Below, one piece after another: positions 17,838 through 29,460 of a stretch of DNA of 64,000 nucleotides. Source of the DNA: Metallibacterium scheffleri (GTDB taxonomy: Bacteria > Pseudomonadota > Gammaproteobacteria > Xanthomonadales > Rhodanobacteraceae). The first letter of the stretch is position 1. Each line of letters begins with the position of its first letter. The notes below the pieces were generated by a model, which made no database searches, was not told where the DNA came from, and saw only the letters and a program-made list of their open reading frames with translations. The stretch covers positions 1,575,865 to 1,639,864 of the forward strand of contig NZ_LDOS01000002.1 of assembly GCF_002077135.1 (NCBI RefSeq). Reading direction: 5' to 3'. Position numbers and translations under genes: made by a program.

Positions 17838-18653
17838 TCACAGCAGGTGCCGTTCGATGCCCAGTTGCGCAAGGATCTTGCTGCCGATTTCCTCGATCGA
17901 GGTATGTGTGCTGTTGAGCACTGCGATGCCTTCACGGCGGAACAGGTTGTCGGCTTGCGCCAGCTCCCAGCGGCATTGCTCGACGGACGCGTAGCGGCTG
18001 TCGGGACGGCGCTCGGCGCGGATCTGCGCCAGACGTTCCGCAGTGATGGTCAGCCCGAACAGGCGCTGGCGCTGCCCTTGCAATCGTTTCGGCAGCTCGG
18101 CGAGCTCCAGATCCTCGGGCGTGAGCGGATAATTGGCCGCACGCAAGCCGAAGTGCAACGCCATGTACAGGCAAGTAGGCGTCTTGCCCGAACGCGACAC
18201 GCCGATCAGGATCAGATCGGCATCCTTGTAGCTGGGATCGAGTCCATCATCGTGCGCCAGCGCGTAATTGGTGGCATCGATGCGCGCCTCGTACTTGGCG
18301 GCATCGAACAGTCCGTGGGCGCGGTTGACCAGCTTGTGCCGGCGTACGCCCAGTTCGTGCTCGAGTGGACCAATGAAGGGCGCGAACACATCCAGCATCA
18401 GCGCGCCACTGCCGCCAAGAATCTCGCTGAGCGTGGCATCGACGGCGGTGTTGATCACGATCGGGCGCAACCCGGTGCGTGCCCACGCCGACTTGATGCG
18501 CGTGACCGCCGCGTGCGCCTTGTCGGCATCATTGACGAAGGGCATGCGGTGGGTGTCAAAGTCCACGCCCTCGAACTGGGTGAGGATGCTGTGGCCGATG
18601 GTCTCGGCGGTAATGCCGGTCGAATCAGAGACGAAAAATACCGTGCGCTGCAT
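17838..18653 (-). CDS. ppsR: PEP synthase regulatory protein (bifunctional kinase/phosphorylase)
   Basis: ADP-dependent kinase and Pi-dependent phosphorylase that switches PEP synthase off and on. The start MQRTVFFVSDSTGITAETIG is diagnostic. A P-loop GVSRSGKT is at 151-158, followed by TPTCLYMALHFGLRAANYPL. At 271 aa the length is typical; an 87-codon upstream extension in the same frame is discarded. It is divergent from ppsA, with 196 bp between, the usual arrangement for this enzyme and its regulator. Confidence 0.95.
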   Translation of the reverse strand: MQRTVFFVSDSTGITAETIGHSILTQFEGVDFDTHRMPFVNDADKAHAAVTRIKSAWARTGLRPIVINTAVDATLSEILGGSGALMLDVFAPFIGPLEHELGVRRHKLVNRAHGLFDAAKYEARIDATNYALAHDDGLDPSYKDADLILIGVSRSGKTPTCLYMALHFGLRAANYPLTPEDLELAELPKRLQGQRQRLFGLTITAERLAQIRAERRPDSRYASVEQCRWELAQADNLFRREGIAVLNSTHTSIEEIGSKILAQLGIERHLL

Positions 18654-18849
18654 GGTCCCTGCCCGTGAATGCATTGCGCGCAGTGTAGCCAGCCCGGAGC
18701 CATGCCACGGGCGACGCGGGTCGAATGTCCTTGATGCCGCACCGTAACCGTTTGCATGCGGCCCGCATGCATACTGAAACATCTCAAACGGTTGTTTCAT
18801 AGCCCGAGAGTGCCGAAAATAGCAGGCTGATCCTTGTGGAATTTCATCC

Positions 18850-21213
<2,364 letters not shown>

Positions 21214-21247
21214 GCGCGCCACCCGACCCGTCCAAGCACGAGCGCTC

Positions 21248-21880
21248 TCAGGCGCTGGGTGCGCGTACGGCATCCTTGCTGTAGGTGTACACACTGGCCG
21301 GTGGCATGTTGCGCCAGGCAAAACCGGCGCGGCGCGCGCGCAATCCCAGCCGTGCCGCCAACGCGCGCGGCACCGGGCTGAGCGGACCGTAGGTGAATTG
21401 GACCAGACGTCCCTGGCTGCCGAGCAGGCGGCTGCTGGCCTCGATCACCTGCGTCACCGCCAGCCGTGGCATCGACAGCAAGCCCAGACCACTGACGACG
21501 GCATCGGCTGATCCGCAAGCGATGCCGCAGCGCGCGGCCAGATCCAGCACGCAACAGGCATCCGCGCACTCCACGCGCACCTGCGGGAAACGCTGGCGCA
21601 GCAGGCCATGCAGGCCGCGATTCAACTCGACCACGAGCAGGCGCTCAGGCGCCACGCCTGCCGCCAGCAGCGCCTCGGTGAACACCCCGGTACCGGCACC
21701 CAGTTCGATGATCGGACCATTCCCCCGTGGCACCTGCGCCACCATCAGACGCGCGAGTTGCGGACCGGAGGGTGACATTGCCGCGGTACGCAGCGGATCA
21801 CTCAGCCATGCGCGCAAGAACGCGCGCCAATGCGCGGCAGGAATCGATTTGCTTGCAGGTGCGACGGGGGATGGTGACAT
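21248..21880 (-). CDS. PmtA-like SAM-dependent phospholipid methyltransferase
   Basis: A 210-residue class I methyltransferase. The SAM motif is GPIIELGAGTGVFTEALLAA, and FTYGPLSPVPR plus the terminal RNMPPASVYTY resemble PmtA-type phosphatidylethanolamine N-methyltransferases. It may make methylated PE or phosphatidylcholine, but the substrate is inferred. The start at 21880 (MSPSPVAP) is preferred over a 61-codon extension with no coding character. It is convergent with ppsA and divergent from the DUF6491 gene. Confidence 0.8.
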   Translation of the reverse strand: MSPSPVAPASKSIPAAHWRAFLRAWLSDPLRTAAMSPSGPQLARLMVAQVPRGNGPIIELGAGTGVFTEALLAAGVAPERLLVVELNRGLHGLLRQRFPQVRVECADACCVLDLAARCGIACGSADAVVSGLGLLSMPRLAVTQVIEASSRLLGSQGRLVQFTYGPLSPVPRALAARLGLRARRAGFAWRNMPPASVYTYSKDAVRAPSA

Positions 21881-22082
21881 TAGGAATTTTTCCCGGTTGG
21901 GCACGAGCGCTGCCCGCCCTATCCTGCCTGCAATGCGTGCCGAAGGCGAGTCACATTCGTTTACGAATGAATGTATTGAACGGACAACTTGCCGGCATGT
22001 GCACGGCGCACAATGCATGACGACTGTGCGGGGAGCACGGTGCAACATCTGCGCACATCGCAATCATCAGGGGATGTCCATC

Positions 22083-22511
22083 ATGAAATACACGCGCACC
22101 GCCCTCCTGGGCATGCTGCTCGCGCTGACCGCCGCCGCACATTTCGCGAACGCGCAGGATGCGCCCGCCGCGGCGGCGTCCAGCACCGCAACCCTGGCGC
22201 CGGCGATCATCCAGCCGCAGGCGAAATGCCTCGATCCGGCCACCATCGAGCGCTGGGATAAACTCGGCCCGCACCGCGTGGCGGTGACAACCCGCGGCAA
22301 CACCTATTTCGCGCTTGAGTTCGCGGCCGACTGCAGCGCCGGTCGCAACAAACCCAGTGCCTGGCAGATGTCCACGCAGGCACCGGCGCGCTTGTGCGGC
22401 TATCCGGATGAAACCGCGATCAGCAGTGCGGGCGACATCTGCGCGATCGCCAGCATCAGGCCCCTCGACAAAACGCAGTTCGATGCCTTCATCAAAGCCA
22501 GTGGCGGCTGA
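22083..22511 (+). CDS. Secreted DUF6491-like protein
   Basis: A 142-residue exported protein with signal peptide (TALLGMLLALTAAAHFANAQ) and a small domain with four Cys: KCLDPATIERWDKLG, FAADCSAG, RLCGYPD and ICAIASIRPLD. This pattern resembles the DUF6491 family, found mostly in Xanthomonadales and sphingomonads, of unknown function. The start ATG 22083 has AGGGG nine bases upstream; ATG 22074 is an alternative. Two disulfides in the periplasm are plausible. Confidence 0.7.
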   Translation: MKYTRTALLGMLLALTAAAHFANAQDAPAAAASSTATLAPAIIQPQAKCLDPATIERWDKLGPHRVAVTTRGNTYFALEFAADCSAGRNKPSAWQMSTQAPARLCGYPDETAISSAGDICAIASIRPLDKTQFDAFIKASGG

Positions 22512-22525
22512 GTACCGCCGCGCGG

Positions 22526-23839
22526 TCAGTGCAGTTTGATCTCGGGGTCCACCGTGCGCCGCAGACGGTTGGCCAGGCCCAGCAGCAACGTGTGCCACCA
22601 GCCATACAAGGCGGCCTGGTGCAGTTTGTACAGCGACACGTACATGAAGCGCGCGATAAAACCCGAGATCCAGACATTGCCGGTGATCGCACCCATGAGA
22701 TTGCCGACGGTACTGTAGTGGCCGAGTGCCACCAGTGAACCGTAATCGCGGTAGTGGTACTCGCCCAGACTGCCCTTGCCATGCAGTCGCCGCCGGATCG
22801 CGCGCGCGAGAAAACTGGCCTGCTGATGCGCCGCCTGCGCACGCGGTGGCACGGTTTGCCCCTGCGCATCGGGCGGAAACGCGGCGCAGTCGCCCAGTGC
22901 GAATATGTTTTCATCGCGCGTGGTCAGCAGATTGCGCTGCACCACGAGCTGGCGGATGCGGTTGAGTTCCAGGCCATCGCCGTGCAGCAGGCACTCGGGT
23001 CCGCGAATACCGGCCGCCCACACCTTGATTTCGGCCTCGATGCGGTGACCGTCCGCCAGCAGCAGTGCTTCGGCGTCGACGCCAATCACGCGTTGCTCGA
23101 CGAGCACGCTGATGCCGATGCGCTGCAGCTCGCGCGTGACGCTGGCGCTCATGCGCGGCGGCAGCCCAGGCAGAATGCGCGGCCCGGCTTCGAGCACGCT
23201 GATGCGGATGCGCTGCTCGGGTTGCAAGGCCTCCAGTCCGTACTGGGTCAGCACACGGCTGACGCGGTGCAGCTGCGCGGCCAGTTCCACGCCGGTGGCG
23301 CCGCCGCCGACGATGGCGATGCGAAACTCGGCGGCAGGATCATCCGCGACATGACCGGCGAAACGCAGCAGGGCATCCAGCAGGCGCCGCTGGAAGCGTT
23401 TGGCTTCGTGCAGGGTATCCAGAAACCAGCAATGCTCGGCCACGCCCGGCACACCGAAATCATTGGCCACGCTGCCCACCGCCAGCACCAGCGTGTCGTA
23501 GGCCACGCTGCGCTGCGCCAGGATTTCGTTGCCCTCGCGGTTGATCACCGGAGCCAGCCAAACCTGGCGCTGTGCGCGGTCGAGACGTTGCATCGTGCCC
23601 AAGCGAAAGTCGATGCCGTGGCGCGCAGCATGCACCATATATTCGAGCGCATGCTCAGCCGGGTCGAAACTGCCGGCGGCCACCTCGTGCAACAACGGCT
23701 TCCACAGGTGCGTGCGCTGCGCGTCGATCAAGGTCACTTGCAGGCGTTTGCGCAAATGCCGTGAAGACAGGCGGCTGGCCAGTTCCAGGCCACCCGCGCC
23801 ACCACCGACGATGACCAGGCGCTGCCTCTTGATCGTCAT
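22526..23839 (-). CDS. ndh: Type II NADH dehydrogenase (NDH-2)
   Basis: Peripheral membrane flavoprotein that passes electrons from NADH to quinone without pumping protons. The FAD-binding motif is IVGGGAGGLELASRL at the N-terminus and the NADH-binding GGGATGVELAAQLHRVS lies mid-protein. The second FAD contact is ENIFALGDCAAFP. The C-terminal amphipathic region (FIARFMYVSLYKLHQAALYG) matches the membrane-binding end. Length 437 aa is normal. It is divergent from the 5-oxoproline operon. Confidence 0.9.
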   Translation of the reverse strand: MTIKRQRLVIVGGGAGGLELASRLSSRHLRKRLQVTLIDAQRTHLWKPLLHEVAAGSFDPAEHALEYMVHAARHGIDFRLGTMQRLDRAQRQVWLAPVINREGNEILAQRSVAYDTLVLAVGSVANDFGVPGVAEHCWFLDTLHEAKRFQRRLLDALLRFAGHVADDPAAEFRIAIVGGGATGVELAAQLHRVSRVLTQYGLEALQPEQRIRISVLEAGPRILPGLPPRMSASVTRELQRIGISVLVEQRVIGVDAEALLLADGHRIEAEIKVWAAGIRGPECLLHGDGLELNRIRQLVVQRNLLTTRDENIFALGDCAAFPPDAQGQTVPPRAQAAHQQASFLARAIRRRLHGKGSLGEYHYRDYGSLVALGHYSTVGNLMGAITGNVWISGFIARFMYVSLYKLHQAALYGWWHTLLLGLANRLRRTVDPEIKLH

Positions 23840-23991
23840 GTGCCCCCCTCGCGCGGACCGATGTCCGCATCATGATTGCATGCTAACCAATGCCGGACGC
23901 CGCGTGCGTTGCGGGACAATCCGACGCAGGATGCGGCCAGTCTTGCATCCGTATGCTTGCAGCAATCACAACGCTGCGGCACTCTCGGCGC

Positions 23992-24696
23992 ATGCCGCAA
24001 TGGGAAACCATGGGCGAAAGCGCGGTACTTCTGCGCTGGGGCCAAACACTCGATGCGGCGCTGAATGCCACGGTGCATGCCGCGGCCCATGCGCTGCGCC
24101 GCGCGGCCCTGCCCGGCATCGAGGACATTGCTCCGGCTTATGCCAGTCTGCTGCTGCGTTTCGACCTCGATGTCTGGAGCGCGCGCGGGACACGCGACGC
24201 ATTCGGCGCACTGCATGAGGCGGTTGATCCCCTGCTCGCCGCCACATCCGCCAGCGCCACACTACCCTCACGCGAGCTGTGCGTGCCGGTCTGCTACGGC
24301 GGTGAACACGGTCCCGACCTCGCCGAGGTCGCACGGCGTGCCAAGCTGAGTCAACAGGCGTTGATCGCCTTGCACTGCGCGCCACTGTATCGGGTGGCGA
24401 TGCTGGGTTTCGCGCCGGGTTTTCCGTACCTGCTCGGCCTTGATGCTGCACTGCAAATGCCGCGCCGCGCGCAACCCCGCGTCAGCGTGCCCGCAGGCAG
24501 CGTAGCCATCGGCGGAGCACAAACCGGCATTTATCCTGGCGCGCTGCCCGGTGGCTGGCACCTGCTCGGGCGCACGCCATGGCGCCTGTTTGATGCTGCG
24601 CGCGAGCCCGCGTGTCTGCTGCAACCGGGCGATGGCGTGCGCTTCACATCGATCAGCGCAGAAGAATTTTCAGCATCAGCGCGTGATCGCCCATGA
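23992..24696 (+). CDS. pxpB: 5-oxoprolinase subunit PxpB (KipI-like)
   Basis: Subunit B of the prokaryotic ATP-dependent 5-oxoprolinase PxpABC, which opens pyroglutamate to glutamate. The 234-residue protein has family landmarks GESAVLLRWG, ELCVPVCYGGEHGPDL and the cyclophilin-like GFAPGFPYLLGLD and AIGGAQTGIYPGALPGGW. The start at 23992 is preferred to one 34 codons earlier; 24010 is also possible. It overlaps pxpC by ATGA. It is the first gene of a six-gene operon. Confidence 0.93.
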   Translation: MPQWETMGESAVLLRWGQTLDAALNATVHAAAHALRRAALPGIEDIAPAYASLLLRFDLDVWSARGTRDAFGALHEAVDPLLAATSASATLPSRELCVPVCYGGEHGPDLAEVARRAKLSQQALIALHCAPLYRVAMLGFAPGFPYLLGLDAALQMPRRAQPRVSVPAGSVAIGGAQTGIYPGALPGGWHLLGRTPWRLFDAAREPACLLQPGDGVRFTSISAEEFSASARDRP

Positions 24697-25658
24697 GCAT
24701 CGAAGTGCTGCACCCCGGCTTGCTGAGCACGGTGCAAGACCTGGGCCGCTGCGGACACGCTGCGCTGGGCGTCGGCCGCAGTGGCGCGCTGGACGCCGAT
24801 GCGTTGCGCCTTGCCAACGCACTGCTCGGCAATGCGGCCACCTTGGCGGGACTGGAAATCACCCTGCAAGGCCCCACGCTGCGCTTCAACGAGCGCACCG
24901 GGTTCGCATTGTGCGGCGCGGACTTCAGCGCACGCCTCGATGGCCACCCGGTCAATGCCTGGTCAGCATTGCAGGCCCAGACCGGCAGCGTGCTGGAACT
25001 GGGCCGTGCCAGCAGCGGCTGCCGTGGGTGGCTGGCGCTGACCGGCGGGATCGATCTGCCGCCGGTGCTAGGCAGTCGCAGCACTGATCTCAATGCCGGG
25101 CTGGGGCCGCTGCCGCGTGCACTGCGCCGTGGCGACGTGTTGCCACTGGGGGCTCACGCATCGACTCCGCGGGCGCCGTCGGCACGCTGGTCGCTGAATC
25201 CGCGCCCATGGTTTGCGGTGGCCGAACACGAGCCATTGCGCCTGCTGCAGGGGCGCGATCACGCAGGCCTCGACCAAGCCTCGATGGCCGCGCTGTACAA
25301 CTCGGAATTCCGCGTGGCCACGGCCAGCAACCGTGTCGGCTTGCGCCTCGATGGCCCTGCGCTGCGACTCACGCAAACGCTGGAATGCGTATCCGAAGGC
25401 TGCGTGCCTGGCGTGGTGCAACTGCCGGGCGGCGGGCAACCGATCGTGCTGCTGGGCGAGCATCCGGTCAGCGGCGGCTATCCGCGCATCGCGCAGCTTG
25501 CCGCGGTGGATTTGCCGCGTCTGGCGCAGGCACGCCCGGGTAGTGCGCTACGCTTCATGCTGACTGATCTGGATACCGCCACGCGGGCGCTGCTGGCACG
25601 GCAACACGCGCGCGCCGATCTGGAATCACGCATCCGTTCGAGACTGGCCGCGACATGA
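24693..25658 (+). CDS. pxpC: 5-oxoprolinase subunit PxpC (KipA-like, biotin-dependent carboxyltransferase family)
   Basis: Subunit C of 5-oxoprolinase. The 321-residue protein has the AHS2 signatures IEVLHPGLLSTVQDLGR, GHAALGVGRSGALDADALRL and, near the C-terminus, GGGQPIVLLGEHPVSGGYPR. It acts in a complex with PxpA and PxpB; despite the carboxyltransferase family name, the activity is oxoproline hydrolysis coupled to ATP. Both ends overlap neighbours by ATGA, indicating strict translational coupling. Confidence 0.93.
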   Translation: MSIEVLHPGLLSTVQDLGRCGHAALGVGRSGALDADALRLANALLGNAATLAGLEITLQGPTLRFNERTGFALCGADFSARLDGHPVNAWSALQAQTGSVLELGRASSGCRGWLALTGGIDLPPVLGSRSTDLNAGLGPLPRALRRGDVLPLGAHASTPRAPSARWSLNPRPWFAVAEHEPLRLLQGRDHAGLDQASMAALYNSEFRVATASNRVGLRLDGPALRLTQTLECVSEGCVPGVVQLPGGGQPIVLLGEHPVSGGYPRIAQLAAVDLPRLAQARPGSALRFMLTDLDTATRALLARQHARADLESRIRSRLAAT

Positions 25659-26413
25659 AACGCATCGATCTCAACTGTGACATGGGTGAATCATTCGGCG
25701 TCTGGAACATGGGCCAGGATGCGCAGGTGATGCCGTGGATCAGCTCGGCCAACATTGCCTGCGGCATGCACGCCGGTGATCCGGCAACGATGCAGCGCAC
25801 CGTGGCACTTGCCGTGCAGCATGGCGTGGCCATCGGCGCGCATGTATCACTGCCGGATCTGCAGGGCTTCGGGCGCCGCGCCATGGCCATCAGCGCTGCC
25901 GACCTGCATGCCCTGGTGCTGTATCAGCTCGGCGCGCTGGCCGGTTTTGCACATGCCGCGGGCGCGCGCCTGCGCCATGTCAAGGCGCATGGCGCGCTCT
26001 ATCACCAGACGACCGGCGATGCCGCACTGGCACAGGCATTCACGCGGGCCGTGCGCGATTTCGACGCGCAGCTTGCCGTGGTTGCGCAATCCGGCAGCGC
26101 CTTGCTCGACGCGGCGCAGACGTTGCATTTGCGCGGGCTGCGCGAAGCATTCGCCGATCGTGGCTACGACAATGATGGCAAGCTTCTGGCGCGTGGTACC
26201 CCGGGTGCGCTGCTGGAAACCGCACAGGCTGCGGCGCAGGCCGTGATGATCGCCGCGCATGATGCAGTCGTCGAACATCACGGCGCGCGCCTCACCCTCA
26301 CCGCCGACACCCTCTGCCTGCATGGCGATCGCGATGATGCCGCGATGCTGGCGCAGGCCGTGCGCGATGCGCTGACCGCCGCGGGCATCGACGTACAGGC
26401 CGCAACGTCATGA
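25655..26413 (+). CDS. pxpA: 5-oxoprolinase subunit PxpA (LamB/YcsF)
   Basis: Subunit A of 5-oxoprolinase. The 252-residue LamB/YcsF barrel has MKRIDLNCDMGESFGVWNMG, SSANIACGMHAGDP and LRHVKAHGALYHQTTGD, all near-invariant. It most likely carries the metal-dependent active site of the complex. It is embedded between pxpC and the DUF969 gene with 4-bp overlaps on both sides. Confidence 0.95.
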   Translation: MKRIDLNCDMGESFGVWNMGQDAQVMPWISSANIACGMHAGDPATMQRTVALAVQHGVAIGAHVSLPDLQGFGRRAMAISAADLHALVLYQLGALAGFAHAAGARLRHVKAHGALYHQTTGDAALAQAFTRAVRDFDAQLAVVAQSGSALLDAAQTLHLRGLREAFADRGYDNDGKLLARGTPGALLETAQAAAQAVMIAAHDAVVEHHGARLTLTADTLCLHGDRDDAAMLAQAVRDALTAAGIDVQAATS

Positions 26414-27126
26414 ACATGTGGCCGCTGCTGGGCGTGGCGCTGGTGGTGCTGGGTTTCGCGCGGCGCTGGAATCCCGTGTTGGTGGTGGTCAGCGCCGGGG
26501 TGCTCAGCGGGTTGCTGGCGGGATTCTCGATCGCGCAAATCCTGGCGCTGCTGGGCACCAGTTTCGAATCCAACCGCGCGCTGCTGTTGTACGTGCTGAC
26601 CCTGCCGGCGATCGGTCTGCTCGAACGCGCCGGGCTACGCGAACATGCGCAGCGCTGGATCGAACGCCTGCACGGACTCACCTTGTCACGATTATTGATC
26701 GGCTATCTCGGACTCCGTCAGATCCTGTCGATGCTGGGACTGACCAACGTCGCCGGTCAGGCGCAGACCGTGCGCCCGCTGCTGGCACCGATGGCCGAGG
26801 CCGCGGCCATGCGCGAGTCACCCGGCGCCGATGCATCCACCGCGGCGCAAATCCGCGAGGAAGCGCGTGCACTCGCCGCGGCCACCGACAATATCGGTCT
26901 GTTCTTCGGCGAGGACGTGTTTATCGCGCTTGGCGCGGTGCTGCTGATCCAGGGTTTTTACGTGAGCCAGGGCATCGACTTGCAACCGCTGCATATCGCA
27001 CTGTGGGCCTTGCCCACGGCGATCGCGGCGTTTGTCATCCATGCGCTGCGCGTGCACCTCGTCACCCGCGCCATGGCGCGCCGCGCGCGTGCCGTCCATG
27101 CCAGCGATGACCATGCTGCACCTTGA
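26410..27126 (+). CDS. DUF969 membrane protein, putative 5-oxoproline transporter component
   Basis: A 238-residue integral membrane protein with about five to six hydrophobic segments (LLGVALVVLGFARRW; VSAGVLSGLLAGFSIAQILA; IALGAVLLIQGFYV). It belongs to DUF969. Its gene overlaps pxpA (ATGA) and the DUF979 gene (20 bp). DUF969/DUF979 pairs recur with pxpABC and pcp in other genomes, which suggests a two-part transporter for pyroglutamate or its peptides. The sequence shows topology only; substrate is inferred from context. Confidence 0.82.
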   Translation: MNMWPLLGVALVVLGFARRWNPVLVVVSAGVLSGLLAGFSIAQILALLGTSFESNRALLLYVLTLPAIGLLERAGLREHAQRWIERLHGLTLSRLLIGYLGLRQILSMLGLTNVAGQAQTVRPLLAPMAEAAAMRESPGADASTAAQIREEARALAAATDNIGLFFGEDVFIALGAVLLIQGFYVSQGIDLQPLHIALWALPTAIAAFVIHALRVHLVTRAMARRARAVHASDDHAAP

Positions 27127-28078
27127 ATGGGCTTACGCAGCTCTGGCGCTGCTGCTGACCGGAACCGCATGGCTGAACCTGCGCCAGCGTCATTGGGCGC
27201 AAGCCGCGTTCTGGATGGTTCTTGCCGCGCTGTTCGCCAGTGGTCACTGGGTGCTGCGCGCGCAACAATCGGGCCATGCGCAGCCCGCGCAAATCGCCGG
27301 CATCGGTGTGCTCGCACTGGCTCTGCTGGCCCCAATGATGCGCCGCGTCGATGCTGGCGAGGCACCACTGCGGCTGCGTCAGCTGCGCGCCGGTGTTCTC
27401 GGCCACTGGTTGTTCATGCCCGCTCTGCTGATTCCCGGCGTCACCTTGCTGATTGCGTTGTTCGGTGCCGATCTGCACTGGCACGGCACGACACTCTTCG
27501 TCGCCGCGCAGCAGACCTTGATGGGTCTGGCCGTGGCATCGCTGGTCGCACTGCTGGCCGCATGGCGGCTCACGCGTGCGCCCGCAGGCGCGGTGTTGCA
27601 CGAGAGCCGGCGCCTGATCGATACCCTGGGCTGGGCAGCTCTGCTGCCCTTGGTGCTGGCCGCACTGGGCGGCGTGTTCGAAGCCGCAGGCGTCGGGCGC
27701 GTGCTGTCCACGTTGATGGGCGATGTCATTCCAACCACCAGTTTCGCGGCGTGCGTGCTGGCCTATGGGCTCGGCATGGTGGTATTTACCGTGATCATGG
27801 GCAACGCATTCGCCGCGTTCCCCGTGCTCACCGCCGGCGTCGGCCTGCCGCTGCTGGTGCGCCTGCACGGCGCCGATCCGGCCGTCGTCGGATCGCTGGG
27901 CATGCTATGTGGGTACTGCGGCACCTTGCTCACGCCAATGGCGGCCAATTTCAACATCGTGCCGGTGGCGCTGCTGGAACTGAGAAATCCGTGGTCGGTG
28001 ATCCGCGCGCAATGGCCTACGGCGCTGCCGCTGCTGGTTTTCAATCTGTTCGCGCTCTACCTGCTGGCGATGCACTGA
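27107..28078 (+). CDS. DUF979 membrane protein, putative 5-oxoproline transporter component
   Basis: A 323-residue polytopic membrane protein of DUF979 with about eight to nine helices, for example WAYAALALLLTGTAWLNL, HWLFMPALLIPGVTLLIALF and GLGMVVFTVIMGNAFAAFP. A conserved C-terminal GMLCGYCGTLLTPMAANFN looks like an ion-transporter re-entrant or discontinuous helix. Start ATG 27107 (or 27113) lies inside the DUF969 gene, so the two are coupled. Together they likely form the uptake system for the oxoprolinase pathway; untested by sequence alone. Confidence 0.82.
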   Translation: MTMLHLEWAYAALALLLTGTAWLNLRQRHWAQAAFWMVLAALFASGHWVLRAQQSGHAQPAQIAGIGVLALALLAPMMRRVDAGEAPLRLRQLRAGVLGHWLFMPALLIPGVTLLIALFGADLHWHGTTLFVAAQQTLMGLAVASLVALLAAWRLTRAPAGAVLHESRRLIDTLGWAALLPLVLAALGGVFEAAGVGRVLSTLMGDVIPTTSFAACVLAYGLGMVVFTVIMGNAFAAFPVLTAGVGLPLLVRLHGADPAVVGSLGMLCGYCGTLLTPMAANFNIVPVALLELRNPWSVIRAQWPTALPLLVFNLFALYLLAMH

Positions 28079-28117
28079 AAGCCCGTTTCGCGTTTTGATC
28101 TCTTGAGAATTTGAATC

Positions 28118-28786
28118 ATGTCTGCAAACCATTCCCTGCCCTGCGTGCTGCTGACCGGCTTCGATGCCTTCGGCGGCGAGTACATCAATCCATCATCGAA
28201 ATCCGTGCGCACGCTGCATGGTGCGCGCATGCAGGGGCATCGCCTCATTGCCAGGCAACTGCCGACTTCGTTCGCCCGTGCGCCGGTAGTGTTGCGTGAT
28301 GCCCTGCGCGAACTACAACCGCGCGTGGTGATTTGTGTTGGCCAGGCCGGTGGCCGCGCGCAAATCTCGCTGGAGCGCGTGGCGATTAATGTGTGCGATG
28401 CGCGCATCGTGGACAACGATGGCGCGCAGCCGCATGACATGCCGGTGATCGCACGCGGCCCGGCGGCCTATTTCAGCCGTCTGCCGCTGGATGCTTGCCT
28501 TGCCGCACTGCATGGCGCGGACATTCCAGGCGAGATATCCAACAGCGCCGGAACTTTTGTGTGCAATCAGGTGATGTATGTGCTGCTGCATGAACTGCGC
28601 AGACAGCCCGAGGCGTGCGCGGGCTTCGTGCATATCCCATTCATTCCGGCGCAGGTGCTGGAACGGCGCAGTGCACCGAGCATGGCGCTGGAACAAATCG
28701 CCGCTGCGCTGCGCTTGATCGTCGCCGCCACGCTCGATCCGTCAGCCGCGCCGCATGGCACACATGCCTCGGGGCGCGAGCATTGA
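28118..28786 (+). CDS. pcp: Pyrrolidone-carboxylate peptidase (pyroglutamyl peptidase I)
   Basis: Cysteine peptidase that removes N-terminal pyroglutamate from peptides, supplying substrate to PxpABC. The triad is visible: Glu86 in ISLERVAINV, Cys149 in SAGTFVCNQVMY and His172 in FVHIPFIPAQ. Length 222 aa fits the family. It starts 39 bp after the DUF979 stop and completes a peptide-to-glutamate route: cleavage by Pcp, uptake by DUF969/DUF979 if they are transporters, and hydrolysis by PxpABC. Confidence 0.94.
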   Translation: MSANHSLPCVLLTGFDAFGGEYINPSSKSVRTLHGARMQGHRLIARQLPTSFARAPVVLRDALRELQPRVVICVGQAGGRAQISLERVAINVCDARIVDNDGAQPHDMPVIARGPAAYFSRLPLDACLAALHGADIPGEISNSAGTFVCNQVMYVLLHELRRQPEACAGFVHIPFIPAQVLERRSAPSMALEQIAAALRLIVAATLDPSAAPHGTHASGREH

Positions 28787-28997
28787 TGTGCACGTTGCCG
28801 ACATCCTTGTCTGCGCCCCGCCTACCATAAACGCAGCATCGTGTCCGCGCCTTGCACAGCGCGAAGCCTGCGCCACGATACACACATCACTTCGGACGTC
28901 GCCACGCAGGGCACGCGAAATTCACGAGGGGCAACAATCCAGACAGGAGTGCGCCCATTACTCTCGCAGCAGATCGGCATCGACCTTGCCGGGCCTC

Positions 28998-29378
28998 TCA
29001 GTCGGAAACATTGGACTTGCTACTCTTGACCGTGACTGCGATCGCCGCCGCCTCATCATCGGGCTGTGTCAAAAGAACAATTCCTGTCTCCTTCATGCTC
29101 CGGCCACGAGGCAAGACGACGATCTTCCTGATCCGCTCACCTGCGATGCCGAAGCGCTTGAAATTGGCAGGCAGCCACAGCTTCAACTTCGCGACATCGG
29201 CAGGCCCCATCTGATCCAGTTCCGCGAGCATCGCCTGCACCTGGATCGGGCCCGCGAGTTCGCTGGAATAGGTCAGTCGATAGATGTTGCTCTTGGAAAG
29301 ATTGAGGTTTGATGCCGCCGCCGCGATCGTTGCGAAAAGCAAGGATGCGACCACGCATGATGCATATCGTGCTTTCAT
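28998..29378 (-). CDS. Small secreted protein of unknown function
   Basis: A 126-residue protein with an N-terminal signal (YASCVVASLLFATIAAAAS) and a mature part with no motif I recognise (VQAMLAELDQMGPADVAKLK; IRKIVVLPRGRSMKETGIVL). A GAGGAA ribosome site precedes the ATG. It lies downstream of a truncated haemoglobin gene with a 183-bp gap that holds a strong hairpin, so it may be transcribed separately. Coding status is supported by the signal peptide and ribosome site only. Confidence 0.6.
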   Translation of the reverse strand: MKARYASCVVASLLFATIAAAASNLNLSKSNIYRLTYSSELAGPIQVQAMLAELDQMGPADVAKLKLWLPANFKRFGIAGERIRKIVVLPRGRSMKETGIVLLTQPDDEAAAIAVTVKSSKSNVSD

Positions 29379-29460
29379 TTCGAGTTCCTCATTCCGCCGA
29401 CGCCTGTCGGCAAACGCTTCGGTTCAGCGGCGGCACGGAACGCCGTGCATGTCGTGTCTT

